Below are positions 36,454 to 48,070 of a DNA stretch of 64,000 nt, one piece after another. The first letter of the stretch is position 1, and the number at the start of each line of letters is the position of its first letter. The notes below the pieces were generated by a model. The model was not told the origin of the DNA. It saw only the letters and a program-made list of their open reading frames with translations, and searched no databases. A program made the position numbers and the translations under genes. Source of the DNA: QHXQ01 sp963788965 (GTDB lineage: Bacteria > Acidobacteriota > Blastocatellia > Pyrinomonadales > Pyrinomonadaceae); assembly GCA_963788965.1 (NCBI GenBank), contig CAWBIK010000006.1:1922001-1986000 (forward strand), given 5' to 3'.

Positions 36454-38216
36454 TCAACGCTGCGGCGCGGGCTTCTTGCCGCTCTCGCCGGTCATGGCCG
36501 CGGGCAGCGCCGCCGGGGCGTTCGGGCCCGCGCCCGCGGCGACGGGACTTGCGCCGTCGCTCTGTTTGCGCGCTTCTTCAAGCCGCTTGAACGCGGCCAG
36601 TTCGCGCTCGGCCTCTTGCTTACGCTTGAGCCGCGTGTAGACGGTGAAAAGTTGATAATGAATGCTGGGATCGGTCTGGTTCAACGCCGCGCCGCGTTCG
36701 AGAACGACCGCCGCCTCGTCGTAATTCTTCGTGCGCAGCAGCAACCGGCCAGATCGTAATGCGCCGGATAGTTCTGCGCGTCGAGCGCGAGGGCGCGGCG
36801 CAGATAATGTTCGGCCTCCGCTTCGTTGCCGCGCGACAGCATGATGAAACCGAGATTGGCCAGCACGTCCGGGTTGCCGGGCTGCAACGCGTAAGCGCGT
36901 TGAAAGGCGACGAAGGCTTCGTTGAGCAACCCTTCGGCCCGCGCCGCATAGCCGACGAGATAATGCACTTCGGGGGCTTTAGGAAAACGCTGCGCTGCCT
37001 GCTCGTAAACCTGTCGCGCCTGCACGAACCGGCGACGACGCAAGTGGGCCGCGCCGAGCCGCACGTAGTAGAGCAACTTCGCCGGGTCTTGCGCGACCGC
37101 GCGCTCGTAGAACTGCACCGCGCCGTCCACGCGCTGATTCTTCGTCAACTCTTCGGCGATCATGAAGTTCACTTCCGGCGCGACCGGGCGCAGGACCAAC
37201 GCCTGTTCCCAATAGGCGAGCGCCGGATCGCTCTGCCCGCGCACGGACGCGATCAGGCCGAGCCGATAAAGCGGCTCAGGCTGTTTAGGCGCGAGGCGCG
37301 CGGACTGTTCGAGCGCGCGCTTGGCTTCGTCCAGCCGGTCGAGATTGTAGAGCGCGACGCCGAGGTTATAGAGCACTTCGGAAGTGTTCGGTCTAAGCGC
37401 GTCGGTGCGCTGAAACAGGCGCACGGCCCGTTCGTAGTCACGCGCCTCGGCGAACGCCAGCCCAAGTGTGAACAGTGCGCGCGGATCGTCGCCCGCGCGC
37501 GCTTCGATGCGCTCGGCCAGACGCGCCGCATCCTGCGCGCGCCCCGCGTGTGCGTAAGCGTTAGCCAGCACCAACAGGAGCGCCGGTTGTGTCTCGTCCG
37601 ACTGCCACGAGATCGTGCGCTCAAGCAATGGGACGGCGCGCTCATAATCACCGCGCGCAGCATAGAGCATGCCGAGATTGAAGACCGCCTGCGCGTGTTC
37701 GGGCGCGGCCCGCAGCACTTCTTCAAGTGTCTTGATGGCTTGGTCAGCGCGGTTCGTGCGCGCCAGCAGCACGCCTAGATTGGCGCGCGCCGGGATGGTG
37801 TCGGGCGCTAAACTTAGAGCGGCCCGATACTCCTGCTCCGCTTCTTCGGCCCGCCCGCGTTGATCGAAGATGACGCCGAGCAGATTGTGCGCGGCGGCAT
37901 CGCGGGGCGCGACCGCGACGACTTGCCGCGCCATAGTCTCGGCCTCGTCCAACTGGCCCGCAGTTAACAGTTCCGCCGTCGCGCGCAACATGCTTGGCAC
38001 GTCGGCTTGCGGCGCGGGCGTGGCGGCTACTTTAGGCTGCTGCTGCGTTGCGCCTTTCGCCCGACGCGGTTGCGCCTCGACCGGCGCAACGTAACAGCCC
38101 GCGCACAACACGACGAACACCGCACAGCACGCAAGCCATCGCGCCACACGCGACTCGTTCTGCTTCGCTCGCTTGAAAATCAAGGTCACAATATCGCTCT
38201 TACTACGCGAGGTCAT
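36454..38216 (-). CDS. Exported TPR-repeat protein (one-base frameshift in this sequence)
   Basis: About 587 residues. The N-terminal hydrophobic segment WLACCAVFVVLCAGC (about residues 28-42) could be a lipoprotein signal. A proline/glutamine-rich linker is followed by some twelve TPR units with the usual small-large spacing (for example HNLLGVIFDQRGRAEEAEQE and AVFNLGMLYAARGDYERAV). The break near 36738 is mended by one extra G, which gives LAGLLLRTKNYDEAAVVL. Its ATG overlaps the stop codon of the upstream TPR gene (ATGA), so the two are coupled. The C-terminus is proline- and alanine-rich. It probably acts as a periplasmic or membrane-bound scaffold near the multiheme cytochrome encoded downstream. 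Confidence 0.87.
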
Positions 38217-39295
38217 TGATGCGGCTGCTTGCTGCCCCGGCGCGTCTCGTGGAGTTGTTTGACTAATGCCATCTCTTTAGCGGCTTCAGCGCCTTGCCCT
38301 AACCGACGATAAGCCAGTGCGAGTTGATAATGCGGCTCTGGATTATTCGGCGCGAGCGCGGCGGCGCGTTGCAAATGTTCGACGGCCGCTGCGGGCGAAC
38401 CGGCGCGTATGAGCGTGCGCCCCAGACCGATGCGCGCCTCGTACAAGTCGCCGTCAAGTGCGACGGCGCGCGTGAGTTCGGCGATGCCTTCTGTGGTCCG
38501 GTCGCCGCCAAGTTTGATGAGCAATGCGCCGAGGCCCAGATGACCGTCGGCTTGACCCGGTTGCGCCGCCACCAACGCGCGATAGGCCACGAGCGCCGCT
38601 TCGTTATCGCCTGCCCCTTCGAGCGCGGTCGCAAGAAAGAACTGCGCCTGCGCGCTGTCCGGGCGCAGGCCGGTGGCCGTGCGGAAGGCGACGGCCGCGC
38701 CGGCCGGGTCGCCCGCCCCATAGCGTGCGCGGCCCAGAGCGAACTGCGCGTCGAAGCTTGTGGGCGCAAGCGTCGTCGCTTTGGTTAACGCCGCGAGCGC
38801 GCCCGCGTTGTCGCCCGCCACGGCGCGTATGACGCCGACGAGGACCAGCGCGTCAGCGGTCAAACTGCCGACGCTGCTGCCCGCGTCTGCTTGCGCCGCT
38901 GGAGTTGCGGCCGCGACGGCGAGCCGTTCGGACTCGTCGAGTCGGCGCAGGTTGAAGAGTGCGACCGCGCCGCCGTATTGCGCCGGCCGGTCGTCGGGCG
39001 CGGCGTCGATGAGCGCGCCGAAGACGATCCATGCATCCGCGAACCGGGCCGCGCGCAACAACTCGAAGCCGAGGGCGCGGGCTTCGGCGCGGCGCGACGC
39101 GTCCGCAGGCTTGGCGCGGACTTGTTCGACTAACGCGGTCAAGCGCGCGGCGTCGGCTGACGTGCTCTGCGCCGCAGGCTGCGCGAACGAAGTGCCGGGC
39201 ATGAGCAGAAACATTAACAGGCCCGTGCAGGCTGCGCGCATGATGTATCGCGCCGGTCTGCCGCCGCGTATCTGTGCCTGCCGATAGTCGTCCAT
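38213..39295 (-). CDS. Exported TPR-repeat protein
   Basis: The 360-residue protein starts with a basic leader and a hydrophobic segment (CTGLLMFLLMPGTSFAQ) that is cleaved or anchored. Its helical repeats are TPR-like: FDAQFALGRARYGAGDPAGA, AQAQFFLATALEGAGDNEAALVAY-type units and PEPHYQLALAYRRLGQGAEAA near the end. No enzyme motif is visible. It is the first of a run of TPR and cytochrome genes on this strand (39295 to 33657) and overlaps the next gene by four bases. A role in protein-protein contacts of an envelope complex is the likely general function. Confidence 0.85.
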   Translation of the reverse strand: MDDYRQAQIRGGRPARYIMRAACTGLLMFLLMPGTSFAQPAAQSTSADAARLTALVEQVRAKPADASRRAEARALGFELLRAARFADAWIVFGALIDAAPDDRPAQYGGAVALFNLRRLDESERLAVAAATPAAQADAGSSVGSLTADALVLVGVIRAVAGDNAGALAALTKATTLAPTSFDAQFALGRARYGAGDPAGAAVAFRTATGLRPDSAQAQFFLATALEGAGDNEAALVAYRALVAAQPGQADGHLGLGALLIKLGGDRTTEGIAELTRAVALDGDLYEARIGLGRTLIRAGSPAAAVEHLQRAAALAPNNPEPHYQLALAYRRLGQGAEAAKEMALVKQLHETRRGSKQPHQ

Positions 39296-39403
39296 ACTAC
39301 TTGCTTCAGAGGTCTGAGCGAACGCGCTGACAGGTTAGTCGTTTCACCACGCGACCTCAAGCGGAGAGAGCGCACGCAATCCTCATCATCGGTTGATAGA
39401 CGA

Positions 39404-39434
39404 ATGGCGGGCGCTCGACTTGCTCGCCCGCCAT
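39404..39434 (-). terminator. GC-rich hairpin after TonB-dependent gene
   Basis: Arms ATGGCGGGCG (39404-39413) and CGCCCGCCAT (39425-39434) pair perfectly around an 11-base loop. It lies 33 bases beyond the stop codon of the minus-strand TonB-dependent gene. The following T content is low, so it may be a weak terminator. Confidence 0.55.
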
Positions 39435-39466
39435 CACGTGTTAGCACCGGCCCGCGCGTCGCCGGC

Positions 39467-42400
39467 TTACCAGATCAGTTTCAACCCGAACTCGAACTGG
39501 CGCGCTTTCTGCGCGCTGGTATCGACGCCGATGTGCGCGTTGTTCGGACTATCGAGCGTGTTGCCGTTGCAGTCCGACATACTGAAGACGCCGGACTGGA
39601 AGCATTGCGCGATGTTCCGGTTCGGGACGTTGCGGTTCACGTGGTTGAACAGGTTGAAGACCTGCATTCGCGCTTGCACGTTGAACCGCTCGCTGAAGCG
39701 GAAGTTCTTGAACAAAGACGCGTCCCAATACTCTTGCCGGTCGGAGCGGAACGTGTTGCGCCCAAGCGAGCCGAACACAGGGCTGCCCGGATCGCCGGGG
39801 AAGACGCGTATGCTCGGCGGCGCGAAGGCGGCCGGGTTGAACTGCAAGCGCCGCGCCTGCTGATCGGCGGTCGGCGTCGGGTCGCCCACCAGCATCGGGC
39901 GCGAGCCGTTCTCGCCGAAGACGACCGTATAGACAGGCCCGCTCTGCACCGTGATCACGTTGTTGAGTTGGAAGCCGCCGAGGAAGAAGTCGGACCAGTG
40001 CGACCAATCGCTGCCGTAGCGGCGACCGCGCCCGAACGGCAGATCGAGAACGTTCGCGAAGGTGAAGCGATGGCGCACGTCCAAGTCGGAGTTGCCGCGT
40101 TCGAGATCGATGTTGAACGGGTTGACGGGGCCGAACAGGTCGCGGGCCGGCGTACTGTTACCGGCGAAACGGCCGGCCCGTTGTCTATGGCATGCGACCA
40201 TGTGTAGGTCGAGAGGATCGACAGCCCTTCGGAGAAACGCCTTTCGAGCTTGGTTTGTAGCGCGTGATAGCTTGAGCGGCCGATGTCGTCCGTGAAGTTC
40301 ACGAACTGCAAGGTCGGCACTTGGCGCGAGCCGGGCCGCGGTTGCTCGACTGTCCGAGGTTGCGATCAATTAACAGGTTGCGGCCCAAGTTGCCGACGTA
40401 TGCAGCCTCAGCCACCCAGTTCGGCGCGAACTCGTATTGCGCCGTCAAGTTGAACTGGTGATACATCTCGTCCTTCAAGTTCGGATCGACGGCGAATACG
40501 TCTTGGCCGGGACTGATGGCCGAGAGCGGAATCGAGGTCGCCGGATTGAAGATCGAAGACGGCAGCGGGATGCCTTGAGCGAGCGTGAAGACGCTCGGCA
40601 GGATCGGGCAGATCGCCGTGCCGAAGTTCGGCAGATCGCAGTTGTAGCCGCCGCCGCCGTTGAACGGTTGATTGACCGCTAGCTCGGAACTGCGGCCGAT
40701 GTCGGTCGAATAGAGCAGCCCGTAGCCGCCGCGCAAGACGACCTTGCGATCTTCGCGCAGGCCGCTCCAAGCGAAGCCGACGCGCGGCCCGAAGTTGTTC
40801 TTGTCCGTCTCGCGCAAGCCTTCGCCGAGTGTCCCGCCGGCCCGCACCAGCGTGTTCGTCGCCGGATCAAAATTGAGTTGGCGGTCGAAGCGTTCGGTCG
40901 CGGGCGTGAAGATGTCGTAGCGCAAGCCGAGGTTCAGCGTGAGCGTCGGCGTGGCCTTCCAATCGTCCTGCACGAAGAAAGAGATTTCTTTGTTCGACAG
41001 CAGGTAGGGGCCGCCCGGTATCTCGCGGTCGAGCCGGCCCGGTTGGTAGCCGAGCAGCAGATTGGCGACGGATGAACCGGAGTCAACCGGCCCGATCACG
41101 GTGTTGCGATAAGGTGCGCCGGGATCGGCTAAGAAGCCACCGGCTTGCGTGCCATACTGGAAGTTGCCTTTGGCATTCTGGCCGGAACTGCCCGGCTGAT
41201 TCTGGCGCACGCGCAGGTCGCCGCCGATCTTCAAACTCTGGTTGCCTTTAACGACCGTCATCGTGTCGCCAAAGTAGAAGTTGTTCGAGATGAAGAAGAA
41301 CGGGCTGCCGTCGCCGATGAACTCAAGCTGCTTGTCTACGTCCGTGCCGATCACGCCGAGCAGCACCGACCCTGAACAGGTGATGCCGCAGACGTTGACG
41401 TTCGGGATGCCGAGGTCTTGCGCCAACGTGGCGCTGAAGCCTTGCGCGCCGCCCTGCCCGGTGTTGAAGATGCCGATGGAGAAACGCGAATAGCCGGCGC
41501 GCGCATCGTTAATCACGGTCGGCGTGAAGACGTGCGTATCGCCGAGCGCGACCTGCCGCGTGTTGCCGAACTCCGTGCCCGCACCGAAGCCCGAAGGCAG
41601 GTCTAAGCCGTTAGGCGAACTACCGAGCGGGAAGTTGTTATCGCGCAGGCGCTCGTTCGTCGCCTTACTGTAACGACCGAACAGGCGGTTCGCCTGCGAG
41701 AGACTGTGATCAAGCTTAACGTCGTACTGGTTGATGGTCGCCTGCTCTTTGCGGTTGCGGCGGAAGTTGCGTTCCAAGCCGGACTGGTTCGGCAGCGGGT
41801 ATGCGTTCAAGATATTGAAGCCGGGGCCGCCGCGCAGTGTTTGCGGGATGACGTTGCCCGCGAACGGCACGCCGTTGCGGTCGAAGATCGTGCCGAAGGG
41901 AAACGTGCAGAGCCGCGTGCCTGAGCCGTCGGGGTTTACACGGCAGGCTGCGCCCGTCGGGTTGGTATAACTCGAAGCGAAGCGATACTCGCGCGTGCGG
42001 CCGGCTTGCAGTAGTTCGGAGAAGTCGCCCGCGCGCTGTCTGGCGGTGGGCACGGTCACGGGGTCTTCGTTGCCGCCGAAGGCGGGGGTCGAGTTGCGCT
42101 GCCCGTTGTAGGAGACGAAGAAGAAGGTGCGGTTGCGCCCGTCGTAGAAGTACGGGCCGCCTTCGCCGAAGTGTGGCAGGAAGACTGGCCCGCCGACGAC
42201 GCCGCCGAAGTTGTGTATGTTGAAGTTCGGCGGGTTCGGATTATAGACCGGCTTCGCGCCGAGCACGCGCCCTTGATAAAACTCGTAGGCCGTGCCGTGG
42301 ACCGAGTTCGTGCCCGACTTGAACGTGGTCGAGATAACCGCGCCGCCCGCGCGCCCCGATTCGGCCGAAGGCACGCTCGTCTCAACTTTGAACTCGGCAA

Positions 42401-43127
42401 TCGCGTCCGGGTTCGGGAAGATGGCGATCTGGCCGAACTGCGACTCGTTGTTGTCCACGCCGTCGAGCGTGAAGTTGTTATTCGTCACGCGCGCGCCGTT
42501 CGCGGAGATAACCGAGCCGCCCGACTCGCGGAAGCGCGTGGACTCTGTGCCCGCACCGGGGCCGCCGCTATCGAAGTTGCCGCCGCCGCCGAGCGTGCCG
42601 ACCGCAGGGCGTGTGACGCCGGGCGATAGACCCGCAAGCAGCGTGAAGTTGCGTTGGGCAATCGGCAACTCGGTCACTTGCCGGCCCGTGATGATGTCGC
42701 CGCGCACGCTCGTCTCGCTCTCCACCAGCGGAGCGTCGCTTGTGACCGTCACGGTTTCGCCGCCGAGTTGGCCGATTTCCAGTTGGGCATCGACGGGCAG
42801 ACGCGCGTTCGTCTCAAGCGTCACCCGCTCGCGCAGGTGCGTCTTGAAACCCTGCTGCTCGATCACCACTTTGTACGCGCCCGGCTCAAGGTTCGACACG
42901 ACATACGTGCCGTCGTCGCCGGTCATCGCATCGCGCGACTCGTTAGTGCCCAAGTTCGTCACCGTCACCTTCGCGCCCACCACGGCGGCCGCGCCCGGAT
43001 CGGTGACCGTGCCGAGAATCGTGCCTTTATTAGTTTGCGCGAAAGTGGTGGCCGTACAAACGACCAGAGCAAAGAGCAACGCAGCCAGACGGCCCGTGGG
43101 CCGCGGCGACAACCGGAGTTTCCTCAT
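39467..43127 (-). CDS. TonB-dependent outer-membrane protein with carboxypeptidase-regulatory-like N-terminal domain, second copy (frameshifted in this sequence)
   Basis: About 1,220 residues over three frames, with breaks near 40325 and 40160. ATG 43127 gives a signal peptide ending ATTFAQ. The N-terminal domain (KGTILGTVTDPGAAAVVGA) is followed by the plug, including NNNFTLDGVDNNESQFG and AEFKVETSVPSAESGRAGG. A long barrel follows with the strand FVQDDWKATPTLTLNLGLRY and an aromatic C-terminus GLKLIW. Adding one G at the first break yields RGPGSRQVPTLQFVNFTDD. It belongs to the same acidobacterial family as 15170-18678 but is clearly different in sequence. The neighbours are TPR, cytochrome and CRTAC1 genes rather than hydrolases, so the substrate is open. 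Confidence 0.88.
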
Positions 43128-43268
43128 AGCAGGGCCTCGCATGTGGAGAATGCCGCCGGCTTGCCATTCTTAAGATGGCAGCCTCGACGGCCAGAGCTAG
43201 CAGCTTAAATTTTTGTGTTGCCGACGAATGCGTCCGAACAGTTGTAGTTTGTTGCTTATCCGAACGAA

Positions 43269-43301
43269 GGCATTTAAGTATAAATGCCGCGCTCCTGTCA
43301 A
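43269..43301 (-). promoter_or_regulatory. Candidate promoter and operator of the TonB-dependent gene
   Basis: On the minus strand a perfect -35 hexamer TTGACA (plus-strand 43296-43301) is followed after 7 bases by the palindrome GGCATTTA-AGTA-TAAATGCC (43269-43288), which covers the expected -10 position. The -10 itself is poor (TACTTA or TTAAAT depending on spacing). The arrangement suggests a repressor or activator site over the core promoter of the gene starting at 43127. Confidence 0.4.
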
Positions 43302-43325
43302 TTTTTTTTTCGCCCCCTGCCCGGC

Positions 43326-44336
43326 TCACTCCGCATCGGGCTTGGAGATGCGCCGTTTGGCTTCGTCGATCAACTCGTTATTCAACTCATAAGAGAGGTC
43401 TGCGGGCTGCGCGGCGCGGGGTGGATACTGGTGCGCGTTATAGACGGGATAAGCCTCTGTGCGCAGGTGCGCGAGCATGTGATGACCACGCCGGGCGGCG
43501 CGCTCATGCCGCAACGCGGAGATGTCCACGGGCGCGACGACGATGCGCTCGCCGGGGCCGGGCGAGGCTTCCGCGAGCATGCGCCCGTCGAAGTCTATGA
43601 TTTGACTGCCACCGGGCCACGAATAAGGCGGATAGTGTTTTAAGCTTGCGCCCTGATTGGCGGCGACGACATAAGCCAGATTCTCAAGCGCACGGCAGCG
43701 GTTCACCACCGTCCACCACGCCAGCGGCTCGGTTGCGCCCCACGGGTCCATGTAGGCAGAGACGCGCACCAAGACCTCCGCGCCGTTCGCGGCGAGTTGG
43801 CGAATGGCTTCGGGAAAGAGCCAGTCGTAACAGATCGCACAGCCGATGCGACCGATCTCCGTATCCGCGACCGGAAACAGCGGCTCGTCGTAACCGGCAA
43901 GGTCGTGCGGGCTGGTGTGAACTTCATACGGCAACCACGTATTCACCTTGCGATATTTATAAAGCACGCCGCGCGGGCCGATGAGACAAGTCGTGTTGAA
44001 GACTGCGCCCGGCCACTTTGGATCGACTTCGAGCATCGTCCCCGTCTGAATATAGATGTCATGCTCGCGCGCCTTCTGTTCGAGCCGCTCGGTTTGTTCG
44101 TTCGGGATTGGCACGGCGAGTTTGTCACGCAGTTCGGCCAGCGTCGGGAAGACCGGCGCGGCGTGCGCGAACTCAGGAAAGACGACGAGGCGCACGGGCA
44201 AAAACGGCCGCGCGCCCGCCACCGCCGCATCGATCATGGCGCAGACGCGATCCGTACTGCGCCGCATCTCGCGTCGTTCAATCGGATTCGGCTGATCGGT
44301 CTGACAGGCGGCGACCGCATAGCGTATGTGATTCAT
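43326..44336 (-). CDS. Nitrilase-superfamily carbon-nitrogen hydrolase
   Basis: The 336-residue cytoplasmic enzyme starts at ATG 44336 (MNHIRYAVAACQTD); a longer frame begins inside the upstream gene and is not preferred. The catalytic triad of the superfamily is visible: glutamate in VVFPEF (about residue 55), lysine in YRKVNTW (about 135) and cysteine in CAICYDWLFPEA (about 168). The segment WGATEPLAWWTVVNRCRALE and the late GGSQIIDFDGRMLAEASPG are also typical. Members hydrolyse amides, carbamoyl groups or nitriles; the substrate cannot be chosen from motifs alone. It lies 58 bases after the TPR-CRTAC1 gene, inside the cytochrome/TPR block, with no obvious metabolic link. Confidence 0.9.
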   Translation of the reverse strand: MNHIRYAVAACQTDQPNPIERREMRRSTDRVCAMIDAAVAGARPFLPVRLVVFPEFAHAAPVFPTLAELRDKLAVPIPNEQTERLEQKAREHDIYIQTGTMLEVDPKWPGAVFNTTCLIGPRGVLYKYRKVNTWLPYEVHTSPHDLAGYDEPLFPVADTEIGRIGCAICYDWLFPEAIRQLAANGAEVLVRVSAYMDPWGATEPLAWWTVVNRCRALENLAYVVAANQGASLKHYPPYSWPGGSQIIDFDGRMLAEASPGPGERIVVAPVDISALRHERAARRGHHMLAHLRTEAYPVYNAHQYPPRAAQPADLSYELNNELIDEAKRRISKPDAE

Positions 44337-44394
44337 AAGTACAGTGCCGAATGACAAGTTGAAGATGAACAGAAAGCTATTCGTCAATAGCAAG

Positions 44395-47300
44395 CTATTC
44401 ATCAGCGGGCAAAAGTTGTGCGAGCGTGCGCGCGACGAGGCGCGTGTTGTAGCGTTCGATATAAGTTTGGCGCGCGGGCGTTAAAGGATAAGCCTCGGCC
44501 GCATCGTAAGGGTAGCGCGTCATGCCGTGGAACGGGAGCGGCGCGAGCAGGTCGGGGCTGGCGGAGCGCGGGTTCATCTCTTTGCTGAAGCCGTCGGCGT
44601 AGAGCAGAAAGGTGCGCGTCCAACCGGCGGGCAGCGCGGGCAACGATGCGGCATCGAACGCGAGGCGCAACTCGTCGCCCGTGCGCGCGACGACGAACAT
44701 ATCGTCAACGCTCGTCAACAGTTCGCGCACGTCGCCCTCGCGCGTGTAGCGACCGGGGAAAACTTTCCACGGCGTCGCATGCGAGAGACGCGCGTAGTCG
44801 TAACTGCACGGCTCGCGCCCGTCCGGTGTTACCACTTGGGAATAGCCACGCCAATGCAAGTCGGCGCTGACGGGATCAAGGCGCGTCGGCTGCAACGACG
44901 CAGCGACGCTAACTGAACTGCTCGCTATGCGATCCCAATAGACGCGCATGTTCGTGACGATCCGCACGTCGCTGCTGGCCGAGATAAACTTGCCCGTTAG
45001 ATCAACGACAAGCGTTTGCGGCCGGCCGACCGGGATGCCCAGATCGTCGATGATGGTCTGCCAACGACCGTGCGCGTCGCGCATCTGCAAGGCGGGCGGC
45101 TGCATCGAGAGGTCTTGCTGCGTGGCGGCCACGTTGTCGCTCGAATAGGCATAATCGGTCCAGCCCGTGAGCAACAGCAAGACACGCCCGCGCGCTGCCC
45201 TTGCCGTCAGACCGAGATCGAGCGTCAACTCGTGCGGCGCGGCGTAACCGCGTATGGGGCGCAGCGCGAAATCATCGGGCGCACGTCGATCAAGTTTTGT
45301 GATCCGCGCGCGCATGTCGTGTCCATGTTCATCGCGCGCGGCAACGGGCGGGCGCACGTCGCGCACGTCGTACAACTTGAACGGGCGCGGCGCGGCGCGC
45401 AAGCCTTCATCGGGATAGACCTCGACGCCGCGCGGGTGCGCGACCGCGAGCAACTGCAAGCGATCAACAAACAGCGCCTCTTCCAATTCGTTCGTCACGC
45501 GCAATTCATAACGCCCGTTGCGCGGCTTCAATTGCTCATCTGTGATTCTTACATATTCATCCGGGTCGGGCGTGTTGAAGACGCCGGGCGCAAGCCAGTC
45601 GCCCATCTCGCCGCCGCCCATGAAGTCGGTCACGAACTCGAACCGCGCGCCGTTCCATGTGTAGAGGAACGGGCACGACGAAGGTTTACGATCAAGCTCG
45701 GTCACGGTCACAACTGCGACGGGCGCGTCGGCGCGCGTTCTTGGCGATACACCAAGCGAGCCGCGCGGCGCACTCGCCGCAAGCTCAGTCTCCGCTTGTA
45801 CCGTGCCCGAAGGCCACAACACGCGCACGGCGTCGGGCGCGGCGCGTTGACCCAGACCAAACACTATGTCGGCGGGCGCGGGCGCGGGCGTCGCCGCGTA
45901 AGTCTCAATGCGTTGATGCAAGCTGCCCGCGCGCAACTCGATCTGCGCGGCGACGCCGCCGCGATTGCTCACGCGGCCGTTGAGCCGCACGCGTAACGAA
46001 CGATTGCGCGTGCGGCCGTCGTTGCTTAGGAACTTGAGATTGCCGCTGGCCGAACGGACGAACAGATCGGTGTCGCCATCATGATCGACATCGCCCGCCG
46101 CAAGCACGCGCGGCCACAACGCTGCGCCGCCGTCGAAGCGCACATCGCGCGGCAACGCACGCACGCTCACGTCCGCCCAACCGCGCCCGACATTGCGCCA
46201 CAAGTTCAGCGACGCGCCCGTCGGCCGCGTTGCGACGCACACAAGATCAAGCAGCCCGTCGTTGTCATAATCAAAGAACTGCGCGGCGTCTTGTTCAACG
46301 GGCGACGCGTCCGCGACGTTGACAGACTGCGTGCTAGGCGCGGCTTGCAAGCGAAAGCGCGCGTGCCCGTCGCTCATGGCCAGAAAGGCCGTGTGCGTCG
46401 TCGGCTGTGCCGAAGTAGAAATCTGTGAAGCCATCTTTGTTCACGTCTGCGGCGGCGACGGACGTATAAGCAGCGGCGCGTTCAAGTCCGACCTCGGCGG
46501 CTACGTCCGCGAACGTGCCGTCGCGCATGTTGCGCCAGAGCGCGGGACGCGTGCCGTAGTTGACGACGAGCAGATCGATGTCGTGCCGGTTGTCGTAATC
46601 GGTCGGCACGACGGCGACGGCGTGCCCGCGCGTGCCCGCGACCTTCGCTTGCGTCGTGATGTCTGTGAACGTGCCGTTGCCGTTGTTGCGCCAGAGTATG
46701 TTGGGCGCACCGGGCAGATCGCGCGGGAAGCGCAACTGCTCCGCGCCGGCCGCGCCGGTTGTAAGTTGATTGAGATCGACGAAGCCGGGGACGAAGAGAT
46801 CGAGGTCGCCATCGTGATCGACATCGACGAAGGCGGCGGAGATGGCTATGTGTTCATAAGGCGTGATGCGTGCGGCGCGGGTCGCGTCGGTAAAACGGCC
46901 GCGCCCGTCGTTGTGAAAGAGCGAGCAGCCAGCGGCGTGCAGGACGAACAGATCAGTGCGGCCGTCGTTATCATAATCGCCGGCCACCGCGCCGAAGCCG
47001 ACACCGGGCATGGCGAACGCGAGCGCGCCGGAGCGGGCCGTGACATCAATGAAGCGCCCGCCGTCGTTGCGCAACAAGCGTTGCCCGACGGGCAACATTT
47101 CAAAGAGATCGAGATCGCCGTCGCCGTCAAAATCAAAGAGCGTGAGGCCGGTGCTGAGTTGCGCGAGTAACTGACGCAGAGCATAGTCACGCTCCGGCTC
47201 GCCCGCGACCCGTTGGGTGAAGAGTGGAGCGGGCGCAAGCGGCGGCACGCTGACGAGCCAACGCGGGAGGGCGGGCAGCACGCGCGCGCTTCTATCCGTG

Positions 47301-48037
47301 AAGGTGACGGCGGGCGTGGTCGCGTCAACGAGTTCGGCCTCCGCGCCGGTCGAGACGACGGCTTCGGCGTAGCGACCTTGTTCGAGATAGCTCTGGCCCA
47401 GAGTTGTGCCCGCGCCGCTCTGTCTTAGTTCTTGCGAACGTTGCAGGAGGCTTTGTCCTTCCGCGCGTTGGCCGGTGCGGACGAGCGTTGTGCCGAGGTT
47501 GTAGAGCGCGGTGACGTTGTACGGTTCGGCATCAAGCGCAGCGCGAAAGGCGGCGATGGCTTCCGTATAGTTGCGTTGCTGCGCGTAGAGTTGACCGGCG
47601 TTGATGTGTGCGGCGGCGTCGCGCGGATCAAGTTGGCGCACGCGTTGGAAGGCGGCGAGCGCGTCGGGCGTGCGGTTCTCGGCGCGCGCGATCAGACCGA
47701 GCAGGTAAGGCGCTTGCGGCGCGTCGGGCGCGAGTTGTTGGGCGGCTTCGGCCGCGCGGCGTGCGGCGGCCAGATCGGGCACGTTATATTGGGCGATGGC
47801 AAGATTGAGTTGCGCGAGCGGCAGTTGCGGCACAAGCGCGAGCGCGCGTTGAAACTCCGCGACCGCCTGTCGCGCCTTGAACTGTTCGAGCAACGCTACG
47901 CCGCGATTGTTGGCGCGATACGCCTGCTCAAGTGTGCTGAACGAGGGCGCGGGCGCAGTGCCCTGCCCGGCACGGGCCGGCCCAAACGCGCACACGGCCA
48001 ACGTGCAAAGCAGACAGACTAAGCGGCGCTCGAACAA
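44395..48037 (-). CDS. Large exported TPR plus CRTAC1 (FG-GAP/ASPIC-UnbV) protein (one frameshift in this sequence)
   Basis: About 1,214 residues; the frame breaks near 46405. TTG at 48037 is the only usable start after an in-frame stop, giving a signal peptide MFERRLVCLLCTLAVCAFG. Residues about 35-230 are TPR units (AQLNLAIAQYNVPDLAAARR). FG-GAP repeats with calcium-binding loops follow: FDFDGDGDLDLFEML, GDYDNDGRTDLFVL, VDVDHDGDLDLFVPG, DYDNDGLLDLVCVA and GDVDHDGDTDLFVR. Near NRSLRVRLNGRVSNRGGVAA begins an ASPIC/UnbV-like domain with AAPDAVRVLWPSG. A further 430 or so residues (from about PSSCPFLYTWNGARFEFVTD) have no family that I recognise. It is probably on the outside of the cell. Confidence 0.85.
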
Positions 48038-48070
48038 TGTTCAGTGTGCTTCCGCAATCAAGGCGCGCGC

